This document shows positions 9,396 through 17,631 of a stretch of DNA of 64,000 nt, piece after piece (position 1 is the stretch's first letter; the number at the start of each line of letters is the position of its first letter). Location of the stretch: positions 5,456,001 to 5,520,000 of the forward strand of contig NZ_CP107869.1 in NCBI RefSeq assembly GCF_036013645.1. The letters are read 5' to 3'. This stretch comes from Streptomyces sp. NBC_00490 (lineage in GTDB: Bacteria > Actinomycetota > Actinomycetes > Streptomycetales > Streptomycetaceae). Under the pieces are notes generated by a model. It ran no database searches, was not told where the DNA came from, and worked only from the letters and a program-made list of their open reading frames with translations. The position numbers and the translations under genes were made by a program.

Positions 9396-9971
9396 ATGGC
9401 ACTGTTCGACCGGCTCAAGGACCAGGCCAAGAGCTTGCAGCAGCAGGCGCAGGGCGGGCGCGGCACGACCGGGGGACACGGCTCGCAGACCGGATCGCGC
9501 GCGGGCTCGCACGGTGGATCGGGCGGTGGCTCCCGCGCCCAGCTGGTGGGCCTGCTGAAGAACCAGCTCGGCTCGATCAAGACCGAGCTGAAGAGCGGTG
9601 CGTACCGGGACGCGAGCATGGCGATGTGCGCGCTGGTCGCGGCGGCCGACGGTCATGTGGACGCGTCCGAGATGCAGCAGATGGAGCAGATGATCCTCAG
9701 CAACGAGGTGCTGCAGAACTTCCCGCCGGAGCAGCTGCGCACGCGCTTCCACAAGCACGTGGAGCAGCTCACCCGCAACTTCCCGCAGGGGAAGGCCGAG
9801 GCGATGCAGGACATCGCCAAGGCCGCCAAGAAGCCGACCGAGGCGCGGGCCGTGATCCAGACCGGCATCGTCATCGCCGGTGCCGACGGGCACTTCTCCC
9901 AGGCGGAGCAGATGGTCCTCCGGGAGGCCTGCGCGGCACTGGGGCTGAACCCCGCGGAGTTCCAGCTCTGA
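9396..9971 (+). CDS. TerB-family tellurite-resistance protein
   Basis: 191 aa from the ATG after TGACGGCA. The first 60 residues are Gly/Gln/Ser-rich (linker-like). Residues 65-190 form the all-helical TerB domain, with two Asp-rich loops, AADGHVDASEMQQMEQMI and AGADGHFSQAEQMVL, which bind metal in the family. TerB proteins act in the tellurite/stress-response (ter) network at the membrane. No other ter gene is nearby. A bidirectional hairpin terminator begins right after the stop. Confidence 0.92.
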   Translation: MALFDRLKDQAKSLQQQAQGGRGTTGGHGSQTGSRAGSHGGSGGGSRAQLVGLLKNQLGSIKTELKSGAYRDASMAMCALVAAADGHVDASEMQQMEQMILSNEVLQNFPPEQLRTRFHKHVEQLTRNFPQGKAEAMQDIAKAAKKPTEARAVIQTGIVIAGADGHFSQAEQMVLREACAALGLNPAEFQL

Positions 9972-9972
9972 A

Positions 9973-9992
9973 CTAGGCCTTGTCGGGCCTAG
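9973..9992. terminator. bidirectional hairpin between terB and the small secreted-protein gene
   Basis: Perfect 7-bp stem (CTAGGCC/GGCCTAG) with a 6-nt loop, 2 bp after the terB stop. It overlaps the stop codon of the convergent small gene at 9989-10162. Confidence 0.55.
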
Positions 9993-10162
9993 CCCCGCCG
10001 GGCGTGCCCGGCCTGCTCCACCTGCTCCACATGGTCGGCCCGGTGGTCCTCCGCGGCCTTCGCGGGTCCCGCGTTGGCCGCCAGGACCAGGGCCGCCACC
10101 GCGACCACGGCGGCGATGACGCTCCTCACGAAACGCTCGGTGGTGCTGGTGCGTTCGAGCAC
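9989..10162 (-). CDS. small exported peptide, 57 aa
   Basis: Short frame starting with GTG at 10162 behind GCGAGG at 5-6 nt spacing. The peptide has a basic N-terminus, a hydrophobic core (SVIAAVVAVAALVLAANA) and a signal-peptidase-like AKA/AED site. A charged tail of about 20 residues (HRADHVEQVEQ) follows. It resembles the many small secreted proteins of Streptomyces, but I recognise no family. It is divergent from the XRE-TPR regulator, with a 22-bp palindrome between the two, so it could be that regulator's target. Confidence 0.5.
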   Translation of the reverse strand: MLERTSTTERFVRSVIAAVVAVAALVLAANAGPAKAAEDHRADHVEQVEQAGHARRG

Positions 10163-10208
10163 GACGACCTCGCAGCGACGACAGATGCAACAGCAACAAC
10201 AGCAGCAA

Positions 10209-10230
10209 CGTATTAAGCAGGCTTAATACG
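10209..10230. promoter_or_regulatory. 22-bp palindrome, candidate operator
   Basis: Perfect inverted repeat of 10-bp arms (cgtattaagc / gcttaatacg) around a 2-bp centre. It is strikingly AT-rich for this genome and lies between the divergent small-peptide gene (start 10162) and the XRE-TPR gene (start 10289). Position and symmetry suit a dimeric repressor. Autoregulation by the XRE protein is inferred. Confidence 0.55.
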
Positions 10231-10288
10231 CCGTTTAACCTAGAGCCCGGCGTTGCCCAACGGCAAGAGGCGCAGGGGGAGTTGGGTC

Positions 10289-11632
10289 ATGGTTGAACGT
10301 GACGATCCGGAGACCATCGGGCGAAGAGTCCAGCAGCTGCGCGTCGAACGGGGCCTCACCCAGCGGCAGGTCGCCGAGCCCGCCTACAGCGCCGCCTATG
10401 TCTCCACCCTGGAGGCGGGCCGCGTCAGGCCCTCCGACCAGGCCCTGCGGCATCTCGCCGAACGGCTCGGCGTCGAGGTCGACGAGCTCGCCACCGGCCG
10501 GCCCGCCCGTCTCGTCACCGATCTGCGGCTGCGGATCGTCGAGGCCCAGCGCACCCTCGCCACCGGCGAGGCCGAGGAGGCGGCCCGGCAGTACGCCGCA
10601 CTGCTGGCGGAGGCGGACGCCCTGCGGCTCGTCGAGGTGCGGGCCGCCGCCCTGCTCGGGCTCGGGGAGTGCGCCGTCGAGACCGGTGAGCTCGTCGAAG
10701 GACGGCAGTACTTCGAACGGGCCGAGCAGACGCTGGCCGACGCCCCCCTGCCCGCCCGCGTCCCCGCCCTCCGAGGCCGCGCCCTGGCCCACTACCTCGC
10801 CGGTGAACTCCGCTACGCCGTCTACCTCCTGGAGTCCACCCTCGACGAACTCAACCGCGGCGGACTGCACGATCCCGACGCGCTGCTCCTCCTCTACGCC
10901 AGCATCATCGGGCCCTACATGGACATGGGCGCCCACGCCCGAGCCGCCCAGGCCGCCGAGTTCGCGCTCGCCCTCGCCCCGCAGGCCGGCGACCCCGCCC
11001 TCGTGGCCCGGATGCACCGGTCCGTCGCCCGCACCCTCATCGCCGAGGGCCGGGTCGCCGAGGCCGACGCCTCGCTCGCGAAGGCGGCCGAGCTGTACCG
11101 CCGGCTCCAGCTGCGCACCGAGCTGGCCAACTGCCACTGGATGCGCGGGTACGTGTACGCGCAGAACAACGAACTGGAGCGCGCCGAGGGCGAGTTGAGG
11201 CAGGCCCTCACCATGCTCTCCGCCTCCCGGGCCGCCCTCTACAGCAGCCAGGCCGCCGTCGAGCTGGCCGACGTACTGCACCGGCGCGGCAAGTCCGACG
11301 AGGCCGCCGCCCTGCTCCAGGACGTGCTCGGAGACCTGTCCTCGGAGCGCGGCGCCGTCCACTCCGCCGCCGCGCACCGGCTGCTCGGCATCATCGCCGA
11401 GGACGCCCGCGACCCGGAGGCGGCCGAGGAGCACTACGTGCGGGCGCTGAGCCTGCTGGAACGGGCGGGGGCCGCCGGCGACCTGGCCGACCTGTGCCGG
11501 CTGCTGGGGGACCTGCTGCGCCGGGAGGGGCGGGTGGAGGCGGCCCTGGACGCCTACCGGACGGGCCTCGGGCACCGTACGGCCCCCGGCACCACCACCC
11601 TCGGGCCGGCGCCCGCACAGCCTCCTCTATGA
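10289..11632 (+). CDS. XRE-family transcriptional regulator with TPR domain
   Basis: 447 aa from the ATG behind AGGGGGAG. Residues 5-65 form the HTH_3 domain (ETIGRRVQQLRVERGLTQRQ, then YVSTLEAGRVRPS). The rest is a long array of Ala-rich TPR helices (about 75-440). This architecture is typical of peptide- or ligand-sensing regulators, where the TPR part binds the signal. The upstream 22-bp palindrome and the divergent small exported-peptide gene fit a regulator with a local target. No quorum-type peptide can be proven. Confidence 0.9.
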   Translation: MVERDDPETIGRRVQQLRVERGLTQRQVAEPAYSAAYVSTLEAGRVRPSDQALRHLAERLGVEVDELATGRPARLVTDLRLRIVEAQRTLATGEAEEAARQYAALLAEADALRLVEVRAAALLGLGECAVETGELVEGRQYFERAEQTLADAPLPARVPALRGRALAHYLAGELRYAVYLLESTLDELNRGGLHDPDALLLLYASIIGPYMDMGAHARAAQAAEFALALAPQAGDPALVARMHRSVARTLIAEGRVAEADASLAKAAELYRRLQLRTELANCHWMRGYVYAQNNELERAEGELRQALTMLSASRAALYSSQAAVELADVLHRRGKSDEAAALLQDVLGDLSSERGAVHSAAAHRLLGIIAEDARDPEAAEEHYVRALSLLERAGAAGDLADLCRLLGDLLRREGRVEAALDAYRTGLGHRTAPGTTTLGPAPAQPPL

Positions 11633-11692
11633 CCCTTGCGATCCTGCGCACAGGGCTCACCGGTTAGCCTGCGCGGGGACGAGAGGGCCGGT

Positions 11693-12694
11693 GTGGAGAA
11701 CCAGCGGAGTGTGGTCGACGGGCTGCGGTTCGTCGTGCGCGCGTTCGTCTACGCCGTCCTCGGCGGGGCCGCGCTGCTCGCCATCGCGACCGTCGCCTCC
11801 GTGCTCGGGCCCACCCTCGCCCTCGACCTCTACACCCCGCCCGTCGCCGCCTGGTGGACCGTCTTCACGGCGATCACCGTCCAGGGGGTGCCGTTCCTGC
11901 TGCTGGGGACGGTCGTCTCGGCGGCCATCGGCGCGTTCGTGCCGGAGCGGGTCTTCACCCGACTGCTGCCCCGCAACCAGGCCCTCGCCGTGCCGCTCGC
12001 CGGGGCCGCCGGGGTCGTCCTGCCCGGTTGCGAGTGCGCCTCCGTGCCCGTGGCCGGGAGCCTGATGCGGCGCGGGGTCGCGCCCGCCGCCGCCCTCGCC
12101 TTCCTGCTCTCCGCGCCCGCGATCAACCCCGTCGTGCTCGTCGCCACGTCGATCGCCTTCCCGGCCCGGCCGGAGATGGTGCTGGGGCGGCTCGTCGCCT
12201 CGCTGGCGACGGCCGTGGTGATGGGGTGGCTGTGGGCGCGGTTCGGGAAGGAGGAGTGGCTGCGGCTTCCCCAGAGGCACGCTCCCGAGGCCCGGGGGAT
12301 CAAGGCCTTCGGCGTTGGGCTCCAGCACGACTTCCTGCACGCGGGCGGGTTCCTCGTGCTCGGCGCGGCGGCCGCCGCCACCTTCAACATCGTCGTACCC
12401 CGCTCCGTGCTGGACGTCTTCACCGGTTCCGCCTGGCTGTCGGTGCTGCTGCTGGCCGTCCTCGCGGTCGTGCTGTGCGTGTGCAGCGAGGCCGACGCGT
12501 TCGTCGCGGCCTCGCTGAGCGGGTTCTCGCCCACCGCGCGGCTCGCGTTCATGGTGGTGGGGCCGATGGTCGACCTGAAGCTGATCGCCCTCCAGGCGGG
12601 CACCTTCGGGCGGGCCTTCGCGGTGCGGTTCTCCGCCGTGACGTGGGTGGTGGCCGTGATGAGCAGTGTGCTCGTGGGGTGGTGGCTGCTGTGA
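11693..12694 (+). CDS. ArsP/DUF318-type permease
   Basis: 333 aa from the GTG at 11693 behind GGACGAGAGGG. About eight membrane helices. The hallmark PGCECASVPVAGSLMRRG motif, with paired cysteines in the first half, and VCSEADAFVAAS in the second half, identify the permease family PF03773, which includes ArsP methylarsenite exporters. The substrate in Streptomyces is not established, and no ars gene is nearby. Its stop overlaps the next start by 4 bp. Confidence 0.9.
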   Translation: MENQRSVVDGLRFVVRAFVYAVLGGAALLAIATVASVLGPTLALDLYTPPVAAWWTVFTAITVQGVPFLLLGTVVSAAIGAFVPERVFTRLLPRNQALAVPLAGAAGVVLPGCECASVPVAGSLMRRGVAPAAALAFLLSAPAINPVVLVATSIAFPARPEMVLGRLVASLATAVVMGWLWARFGKEEWLRLPQRHAPEARGIKAFGVGLQHDFLHAGGFLVLGAAAAATFNIVVPRSVLDVFTGSAWLSVLLLAVLAVVLCVCSEADAFVAASLSGFSPTARLAFMVVGPMVDLKLIALQAGTFGRAFAVRFSAVTWVVAVMSSVLVGWWLL

Positions 12695-13416
12695 GGCGGT
12701 ACGGGCCGGCCCTGCTGCTGGTGCTCGTCGGGGCGGCGATCCTGCGGATCTCGGCGTTCAGCGCGCTCTACCTGCGGTATGTGCAGGCCGGGCTGAGGCC
12801 GTATCTGATCGTCTCGGGCGCGGCGCTCGTGCTGCTGGGGATCGCCATGGCGGTCGTACGGCACGCGGCGGACGACGCCCATGACGACGACGGCGATCCC
12901 CACGAGCACGGCCACGCCCACCACGGCCCCCGGGTCGCCTGGCTCCTCACCCTCCCCGCCCTCGCCCTGCTGCTCTTCCCGCCCCCCGCCCTCGGCTCCT
13001 ACAGCGCCGAGCGCGAGGCGGCCCAGCGGGCGGCGCAGGGCGTCGGGGTCTTTCCGGCGCTGCCCGCCGGGGACCCGGTGGAGCTCGGCGTCGGCGAGTT
13101 CTCCTCCCGGGCGATCTACGACAGCGGGCGGTCGCTGAAGGGCCGTACCGTGCGGATGACCGGGTTCGTGACCCACGGCGACGACGGGACCTGGTACGTC
13201 ACCCGGCTCCTCGTCTCCTGCTGTGCCGCCGACGCCAGCACCAGCAAGGCCGAGATCCGCGGCGCCGACGCGCTGCCCGCCGACACCTGGGTCACCGTCA
13301 CCGGCACCTGGCACCCCGAGGGAAAGCTCGGCACGGACGCGGCGTGGCCGCCGGTGCTGGACGCGACGTCGGTCGAGCGGGTCGCGCAGCCGGCGGATCC
13401 GTACGAGAAGAGGTGA
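12691..13416 (+). CDS. TIGR03943-type permease-associated membrane protein
   Basis: 241 aa starting with a GTG that overlaps the permease stop (GTGA), so the two genes are co-translated. Two to three N-terminal membrane helices are followed by a His/Asp-rich cytoplasmic or metal-binding segment (HDDDGDPHEHGHAHHG). A membrane helix and an extracellular beta domain with FVTHGDDGTWYVTRLLVSCCAADA follow. The family is regularly encoded next to ArsP/DUF318 permeases and is thought to be its partner subunit. The His-rich loop hints at a metal-related substrate. Confidence 0.88.
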   Translation: MRRYGPALLLVLVGAAILRISAFSALYLRYVQAGLRPYLIVSGAALVLLGIAMAVVRHAADDAHDDDGDPHEHGHAHHGPRVAWLLTLPALALLLFPPPALGSYSAEREAAQRAAQGVGVFPALPAGDPVELGVGEFSSRAIYDSGRSLKGRTVRMTGFVTHGDDGTWYVTRLLVSCCAADASTSKAEIRGADALPADTWVTVTGTWHPEGKLGTDAAWPPVLDATSVERVAQPADPYEKR

Positions 13417-13970
13417 GGGTGAGGGAACGGCCACCGTCCTGGTGGCCGCTCCCTCCGCGAGGACGCACGGCTCCCCTGCGTGGTCCTCGCCGGTGATCCC
13501 CGTTCCCGCGCGGAGCGGCGGGAGACGCTCCGCATCGGCGTCGCGGGCACGGGGACGCGGACCGGGGCCTCATGGTCCGGACGGCGTCCGCCGGCAGGCG
13601 GCACGCGTGGTCGCGGTCACGGGGGGGCCAGGGACATGAGCGGCTCCAGCACGGACGCACCACGTGGGCGGCCGCTTCCTGACTCGCCACCACCGAAGGT
13701 AGCGACTCGCCCGCGGATTGTGAAGACCGCTCCTCAGCCCTCGTATCGCAGGGAATCCGCCATGCTCCGCCGCGGTGGGGTACCCGCGTCGAGAACGTAC
13801 GCCGGCGACGGGTGAGCGACGGGCCGGCCGACGCGTTTCGTCCGACGGGCCAGGGGTAACCGGGGGGCGCGTGGAACGGGCGGACCACCGGTCACGGCTG
13901 CTGCTCCGGGTGAATCCGCGCCGCGCCCATGGACGACGACAGGCCACGCCGAGCGAAGGAGGCGGGGGCC
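13417..13970. other. 554-bp stretch without a convincing gene
   Basis: Open frames exist on both strands but have poor Streptomyces codon bias (many Arg/Pro/Ser runs), no good ribosome-binding site and no recognisable domain. Several short inverted GC repeats are present. The last 60 bp hold the leader of the GAF-ANTAR gene. Confidence 0.5.
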
Positions 13971-14777
13971 GTGGGCCCCAGCAACGACCGCAGCGGAGCA
14001 TCCGGCGACGGCCGCGGTCCGTACGGGGCGTCGGGCAGGGACCCCGGAACACCCGCACGGGACGCGGACCGCGACCAGGTGCGTGCCGTCGATGTGATCG
14101 CCGACCGGGTCCGGGGGGCGGGACCCGGCGAGATGCCCGACCGGCTGTGCGCGGTGGCGGTCGAGCTGCTGCCGGTGACCGGCGCGAGCGTGTCGCTGTC
14201 CGCCAACGGGATGCCCGTCCGGCTGAGCGCGAGCAACGAGCAGGCGGCCCGTGTCGGGGAGATCCAGGCCACCCTGGGCGACGGCCCCTGCCGGCACGCG
14301 GCCCGGCTCGGCGCCCCCGTGCTCGCCGCCGACCTCACCGACGGCCGGGACCCCGACCGCTGGCCGGTCTTCGCCCAGCAGGCGACGGCCGCCGGGGTGC
14401 AGGCGGTGTACTCGATCCCGCTGGGCAACGACGCCGTGTGCGTGGGCACCCTCGACCTCTACCGCGACACCCCCCGCGAGCTCAGCACCCGCGAGCTGCG
14501 CACCGCGCAACTGGTGGCCGGCGTGATCACCGTCGCGCTGATGGCACTGCCCCACGCGGAGGACGGGGGCTCCGGAGGAGAGGAACAGTGGCTGGGCGGT
14601 CTGGCCACCGACCATGACAAGGTCTACCAGGCCATCGGCATGATCATGGCGCAGCTCGGGGTCGACGAGGACGAGGCGCTGGCCCGGCTGCGGGCCCACG
14701 CCTTCGCACACAGCCGCACCGCCCTGGAGGTCGCGCACGCTGTGGTGTCGCACAGGCAGAGGTTCGACCGCGACTGA
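13971..14777 (+). CDS. GAF and ANTAR domain regulator
   Basis: 268 aa from the GTG at 13971, chosen because AAGGAGG sits 8 nt upstream; an in-frame ATG at 13929 lacks such a site. The GAF domain spans about 35-190 (LPVTGASVSLSANGMPVRLS, GDGPCRHAARL). The C-terminal ANTAR domain spans about 205-262 (YQAIGMIMAQLGVDEDEAL, followed by TALEVAHAVV). ANTAR proteins bind twin-hairpin RNA to prevent transcription termination in response to the sensor domain. The RNA target is unknown. Confidence 0.92.
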   Translation: MGPSNDRSGASGDGRGPYGASGRDPGTPARDADRDQVRAVDVIADRVRGAGPGEMPDRLCAVAVELLPVTGASVSLSANGMPVRLSASNEQAARVGEIQATLGDGPCRHAARLGAPVLAADLTDGRDPDRWPVFAQQATAAGVQAVYSIPLGNDAVCVGTLDLYRDTPRELSTRELRTAQLVAGVITVALMALPHAEDGGSGGEEQWLGGLATDHDKVYQAIGMIMAQLGVDEDEALARLRAHAFAHSRTALEVAHAVVSHRQRFDRD

Positions 14778-14791
14778 GCGCTCCGCTGGAA

Positions 14792-14880
14792 GTGCCGCGA
14801 TGAGGCCGTCGGCCGGCTGCGGCACCGTCGTGGCGGGTCGCGCGGTTCCCCGCGCCTCTTCGCGGCGGACTTCGTCCGCC
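14792..14880. terminator. hairpins and dispersed repeat between convergent genes
   Basis: The region after the ANTAR gene holds an inverted repeat (gtgccgc/gcggcac, 14792-14825) and a degenerate copy of the dispersed Streptomyces element (gtcgcgcggttccccgcgcc, from 14838). A 7-bp stem with a TTC loop (14864-14880) abuts the stop of the convergent lipoprotein gene. They probably terminate both transcripts. Confidence 0.5.
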
Positions 14881-14884
14881 CCGC

Positions 14885-15661
14885 TCAGACCTCCACGCGG
14901 GCCTGCTTGCGTACGTCCGTCAGGCGCTTGGCGCCCAGTTCCGCGACCCCCTGGGTGATCTCGGCGTACACGTCGCCCAGGCCGCCGTTGGTGAGGACGA
15001 TCGTGTCGTCGCCGATGCGGACGGCGGCGACGTCCAGGGTGAGCGTGGTCTCCTCGCCGTCCGCGCCCTCGCCGTTCAGCGTGAGCCGCAGGGACTGCCG
15101 GGAGTCCCCGATCTCCGGCAGCGGCGCCTCGGTGACCTCGGCCTTCTGGACGGCTCCGGTGGCGGTGGCGGCCGTGAACCGCCCGCACTTCTTGGGCATG
15201 GTCTTCAGCCAGGCCAGCGTCCGGTCCACGTCCGCGGGGCGGTCGGCGACGACCTGGTGGTGCAGCTGGGCGTCGTTCCAGGTGTCGTCCAGGCCCGTCC
15301 TCGCCCGTACCTGGGCGTCCGCGCCGAAGAACTCCTCGGTGTAGAGGGTGTCCAGCAGCCGCTGGCAGTCGGGTGCGTTCGCGGTGGCCTTGAGGAGCCC
15401 GTCCCGCCAGGTCGCGGCGCCCTCGGTCATGGTCCAGGGCTCGCCGAGGTCGGCGTCGGTGATCAGGGCGGCCTGGGCCTGGGCCGGGGTGAGGGCGGGG
15501 ACCGTGGCGGGGGACGGGGGCGCGGTGGTGGGGGCGGCCGAGGCCGTGGTGGGGGAGGCGGAGCGCTGCTTGGCGGGGAGCGCCTTGTCCGTGGCGATGG
15601 CGGAGCAGGCGGTCGTGGCGAGGAGGGCGGCCAGCGGGAGGGCGAGGAGAGGGCGGCTCAT
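14885..15661 (-). CDS. putative lipoprotein
   Basis: 258 aa from the ATG at 15661. A type II signal peptide with lipobox TTAC (Cys19) is followed by an Ala/Thr/Pro/Ser-rich linker (about 30-57). The folded part is a conserved Streptomyces lipoprotein domain with ALITDADLGEPWTM, a Cys pair (DCQRLL, KKCGRF) and an alpha/beta sandwich that could be PknH-sensor- or LppX-like. Function is unknown; it is anchored on the outer face of the membrane. Confidence 0.85.
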   Translation of the reverse strand: MSRPLLALPLAALLATTACSAIATDKALPAKQRSASPTTASAAPTTAPPSPATVPALTPAQAQAALITDADLGEPWTMTEGAATWRDGLLKATANAPDCQRLLDTLYTEEFFGADAQVRARTGLDDTWNDAQLHHQVVADRPADVDRTLAWLKTMPKKCGRFTAATATGAVQKAEVTEAPLPEIGDSRQSLRLTLNGEGADGEETTLTLDVAAVRIGDDTIVLTNGGLGDVYAEITQGVAELGAKRLTDVRKQARVEV

Positions 15662-15922
15662 AGGTCCACGGGAGCACCGCGAGGCAGGAGGCACCACCGC
15701 TCCGGGCTGTATGGGTTACGGGCGTTGGTGCCGAGGGGGTTGTTTCCGGAACCTCGCGCTGTGCGGGGGCGATGACGGTTCGTCACGGGAGGCGGTGCGC
15801 CTGTGCCGATCCGGCCGGATCACTGGCCGGTAATCACCCTTTCGGTTCGTGATCATGCGGTGACAGAATACTTGTTCGATAAACGTCCCGTGTCATGGGA
15901 CTGGATCACAGGGGGTGGGAGA

Positions 15923-17020
15923 GTGGCTGGACGCCGTCCAGGACTCGTAGGCAGAACCGGCTTGGCGTTCGCGTTGGCCGTATCGCTCGGTGTCGCCGGG
16001 GGTGGCGCGCAGGCCGGCGCGAGCCCGATACCGATATGTCCGACCGCGGACGAGCTGTCGGTGTACGAATTGCCGGCCGGTCTGAACGTGCGCACCTGCG
16101 ATGTGGAAGGTGTCGTCGTCACCTATGACGGCACCGGAATAGAGATGCCGGAGACCGACACCGCGGTGAGTATCGACGCGCTGTCCGAAGACGGTACGGA
16201 GCACGGATTCACGCTGATCGTCGCTGCGGACGGCAAGGTCTCCTACGACCTGTCCACGGCCAACACGGAGTCGCCCACCGCGGGCGCGGACCGTGCCGAT
16301 GTCGTGAGCCCGCGGCTGACGCCGGGGGATCTGACAGCGGAATCGGACTCACCGGTGTCCGAGCCGCCCGCGCCCGACGGCCTCGAAGTGGCCGAGGTGG
16401 ACGCGGCGAGCTCCCCCGGCGAGTGCCAGGACGGCGCCTACTCGACGCTGGACCGGAAGGAGTACGGCATCTACAACTGGTACCTCGGGGACGGGGCCTA
16501 TCCCGCGGGCATGACCCACCTCCAGGCGCTGGAGTACTTCGAAAGCTCCATCGGACGGATCACGGCCAGCACCAACAACTGTGGCCTGACCGACCAAGTA
16601 CCCGCCAAGTATCACTACGCGGGCACGACCACGTACGAAGCGGACATAAGCAACCACGGGACGTGTACCGCCCGGGATGGCAAGAGCACGTGGGACGCCG
16701 GTGACCTGGCCGCCGGGACCGTCGCCTCGACCTGCGCGCACACATGGCCCAACCCGGCCGGCAAGAACGACCTCCGGGAAGCGGACGTGAGGTTCAACAT
16801 CGCGGACTTCGACTTCACGAAGAATCCGACGAACACCTGCTACGGCCTGTACCACGATGTTCTCAACACGGGCACGCACGAGGCCGGTCATGTCTTCGGT
16901 CTGGGCCACGTGGGTTCCGGGCATTCCAATCTCACGATGTACACCAAGGCGGACCGCTGCGAAGTGAAGAAGAGGACACTCGGTAAGGGCGACGTCATGG
17001 GGCTTCGCAGCCTCTACTAG
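15923..17020 (+). CDS. secreted metzincin-type zinc metalloprotease
   Basis: 365 aa from the GTG at 15923 behind GGTGGGAGA. The signal peptide is long, with an Arg-rich start and cleavage near AQAGAS. An acidic pro-region of about 140 residues precedes a protease domain starting near SSPGECQDGAYSTLD. The zinc motif THEAGHVFGLGHVGSGH fits HExxHxxGxxH, with a downstream Met in NLTMYTKADRC. Even Cys numbers suggest disulfides. The pro-region is likely an inhibitor removed after export. The lipoprotein gene 9 bp downstream is probably co-transcribed. Confidence 0.85.
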   Translation: MAGRRPGLVGRTGLAFALAVSLGVAGGGAQAGASPIPICPTADELSVYELPAGLNVRTCDVEGVVVTYDGTGIEMPETDTAVSIDALSEDGTEHGFTLIVAADGKVSYDLSTANTESPTAGADRADVVSPRLTPGDLTAESDSPVSEPPAPDGLEVAEVDAASSPGECQDGAYSTLDRKEYGIYNWYLGDGAYPAGMTHLQALEYFESSIGRITASTNNCGLTDQVPAKYHYAGTTTYEADISNHGTCTARDGKSTWDAGDLAAGTVASTCAHTWPNPAGKNDLREADVRFNIADFDFTKNPTNTCYGLYHDVLNTGTHEAGHVFGLGHVGSGHSNLTMYTKADRCEVKKRTLGKGDVMGLRSLY

Positions 17021-17029
17021 GGAGACTCC

Positions 17030-17431
17030 ATGAGCTGGGTCGGACGGCATGCGATTGCGGCGGGACTGGCAGCCGTGGCGTTCACCGCGGTCGGGTGCGG
17101 ATCAGAAGGTTCAGAAGGTGCCGCCGCGAAGGGCGAGAGTCTGTGCGCGAGCGACGTCCTCTACGAAGGCCGCACGTACATAAAGCTCCCGGATGTCGAG
17201 GTCAAGGTCGGACAGAAGGTCGGCACCGCCACGAGTCCGCCGTGCCGTGACACCAATGACCAGGCCGCCGAAGTGCCGGAGTCCTCGGAGAACGCCTATG
17301 CGGTGAGCGGCGTTTCTCCGGACGTGGTCATCGCGATCGGGTCCTCTCCTGAACAGGCGGAGGCCTTCAGGGTCCTCCGCTCCGACAAGAAGATTCCGCC
17401 CGAGGTGCGGAAGTTGATCGACGGATCGTGA
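17030..17431 (+). CDS. small lipoprotein (DUF6281-like)
   Basis: 133 aa, beginning 9 bp after the metalloprotease gene with GGGAGACTCC upstream. The signal peptide ends in lipobox AVGC. The mature part has a Cys pair (SLCASDVLYEGRTY and SPPCRD) typical of a small family I recall as DUF6281. Its pairing with the protease suggests a surface partner, but nothing in the sequence proves this. Confidence 0.82.
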   Translation: MSWVGRHAIAAGLAAVAFTAVGCGSEGSEGAAAKGESLCASDVLYEGRTYIKLPDVEVKVGQKVGTATSPPCRDTNDQAAEVPESSENAYAVSGVSPDVVIAIGSSPEQAEAFRVLRSDKKIPPEVRKLIDGS

Positions 17432-17451
17432 GCCGGGGCGTGGAAAAGGGC

Positions 17452-17481
17452 TTCGCCCGGCCCGCGCCTCCCTGCTACGGT
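17452..17481 (+). promoter_or_regulatory. probable promoter of the thrS leader
   Basis: TTCGCC, an 18-bp spacer and TACGGT, with the -10 only 6 bp before the leader ATG at 17488. Transcription would start at or next to the ATG, giving a leaderless leader peptide, which is common for Streptomyces attenuators. Confidence 0.4.
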
Positions 17482-17487
17482 CCCGCC

Positions 17488-17544
17488 ATGAAGCGCGCCA
17501 ACCCGTCTGCCACGACGACGCCGGACCACGTCCCGGCGCGCTGA
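17488..17544 (+). CDS. threonine-rich leader peptide (attenuator)
   Basis: An 18-residue peptide, MKRANPSATTTPDHVPAR, with three consecutive ACG threonine codons. It lies in front of a strong hairpin and a threonyl-tRNA synthetase gene. This is the layout of ribosome-mediated attenuation: stalling at Thr codons when charged tRNA-Thr is scarce would let transcription pass the terminator. The regulatory function is inferred from layout. Confidence 0.75.
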   Translation: MKRANPSATTTPDHVPAR

Positions 17545-17560
17545 CCCATGAGCTGACGCG

Positions 17561-17586
17561 AACCCCGGGGCGAGTGCCCCGGGGTT
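17561..17586 (+). terminator. attenuator hairpin before the threonyl-tRNA synthetase gene
   Basis: Perfect 11-bp stem (aaccccggggc/gccccggggtt) with a 4-nt loop, 16 bp after the leader-peptide stop and 45 bp before the synthetase ATG. The run of U is weak, as usual in Streptomyces. Confidence 0.75.
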
Positions 17587-17631
17587 CTGTGCTGTCCGGT
17601 GGCCTCGCCCTCTCACCGAGAGGAAACCGCC

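Noticed and set aside
13480..13815. 111-aa plus-strand frame in the 13.4-13.97 kb gap
   Set aside because: Arg/Pro/Ser-rich with weak codon bias, no ribosome-binding site and no family resemblance.
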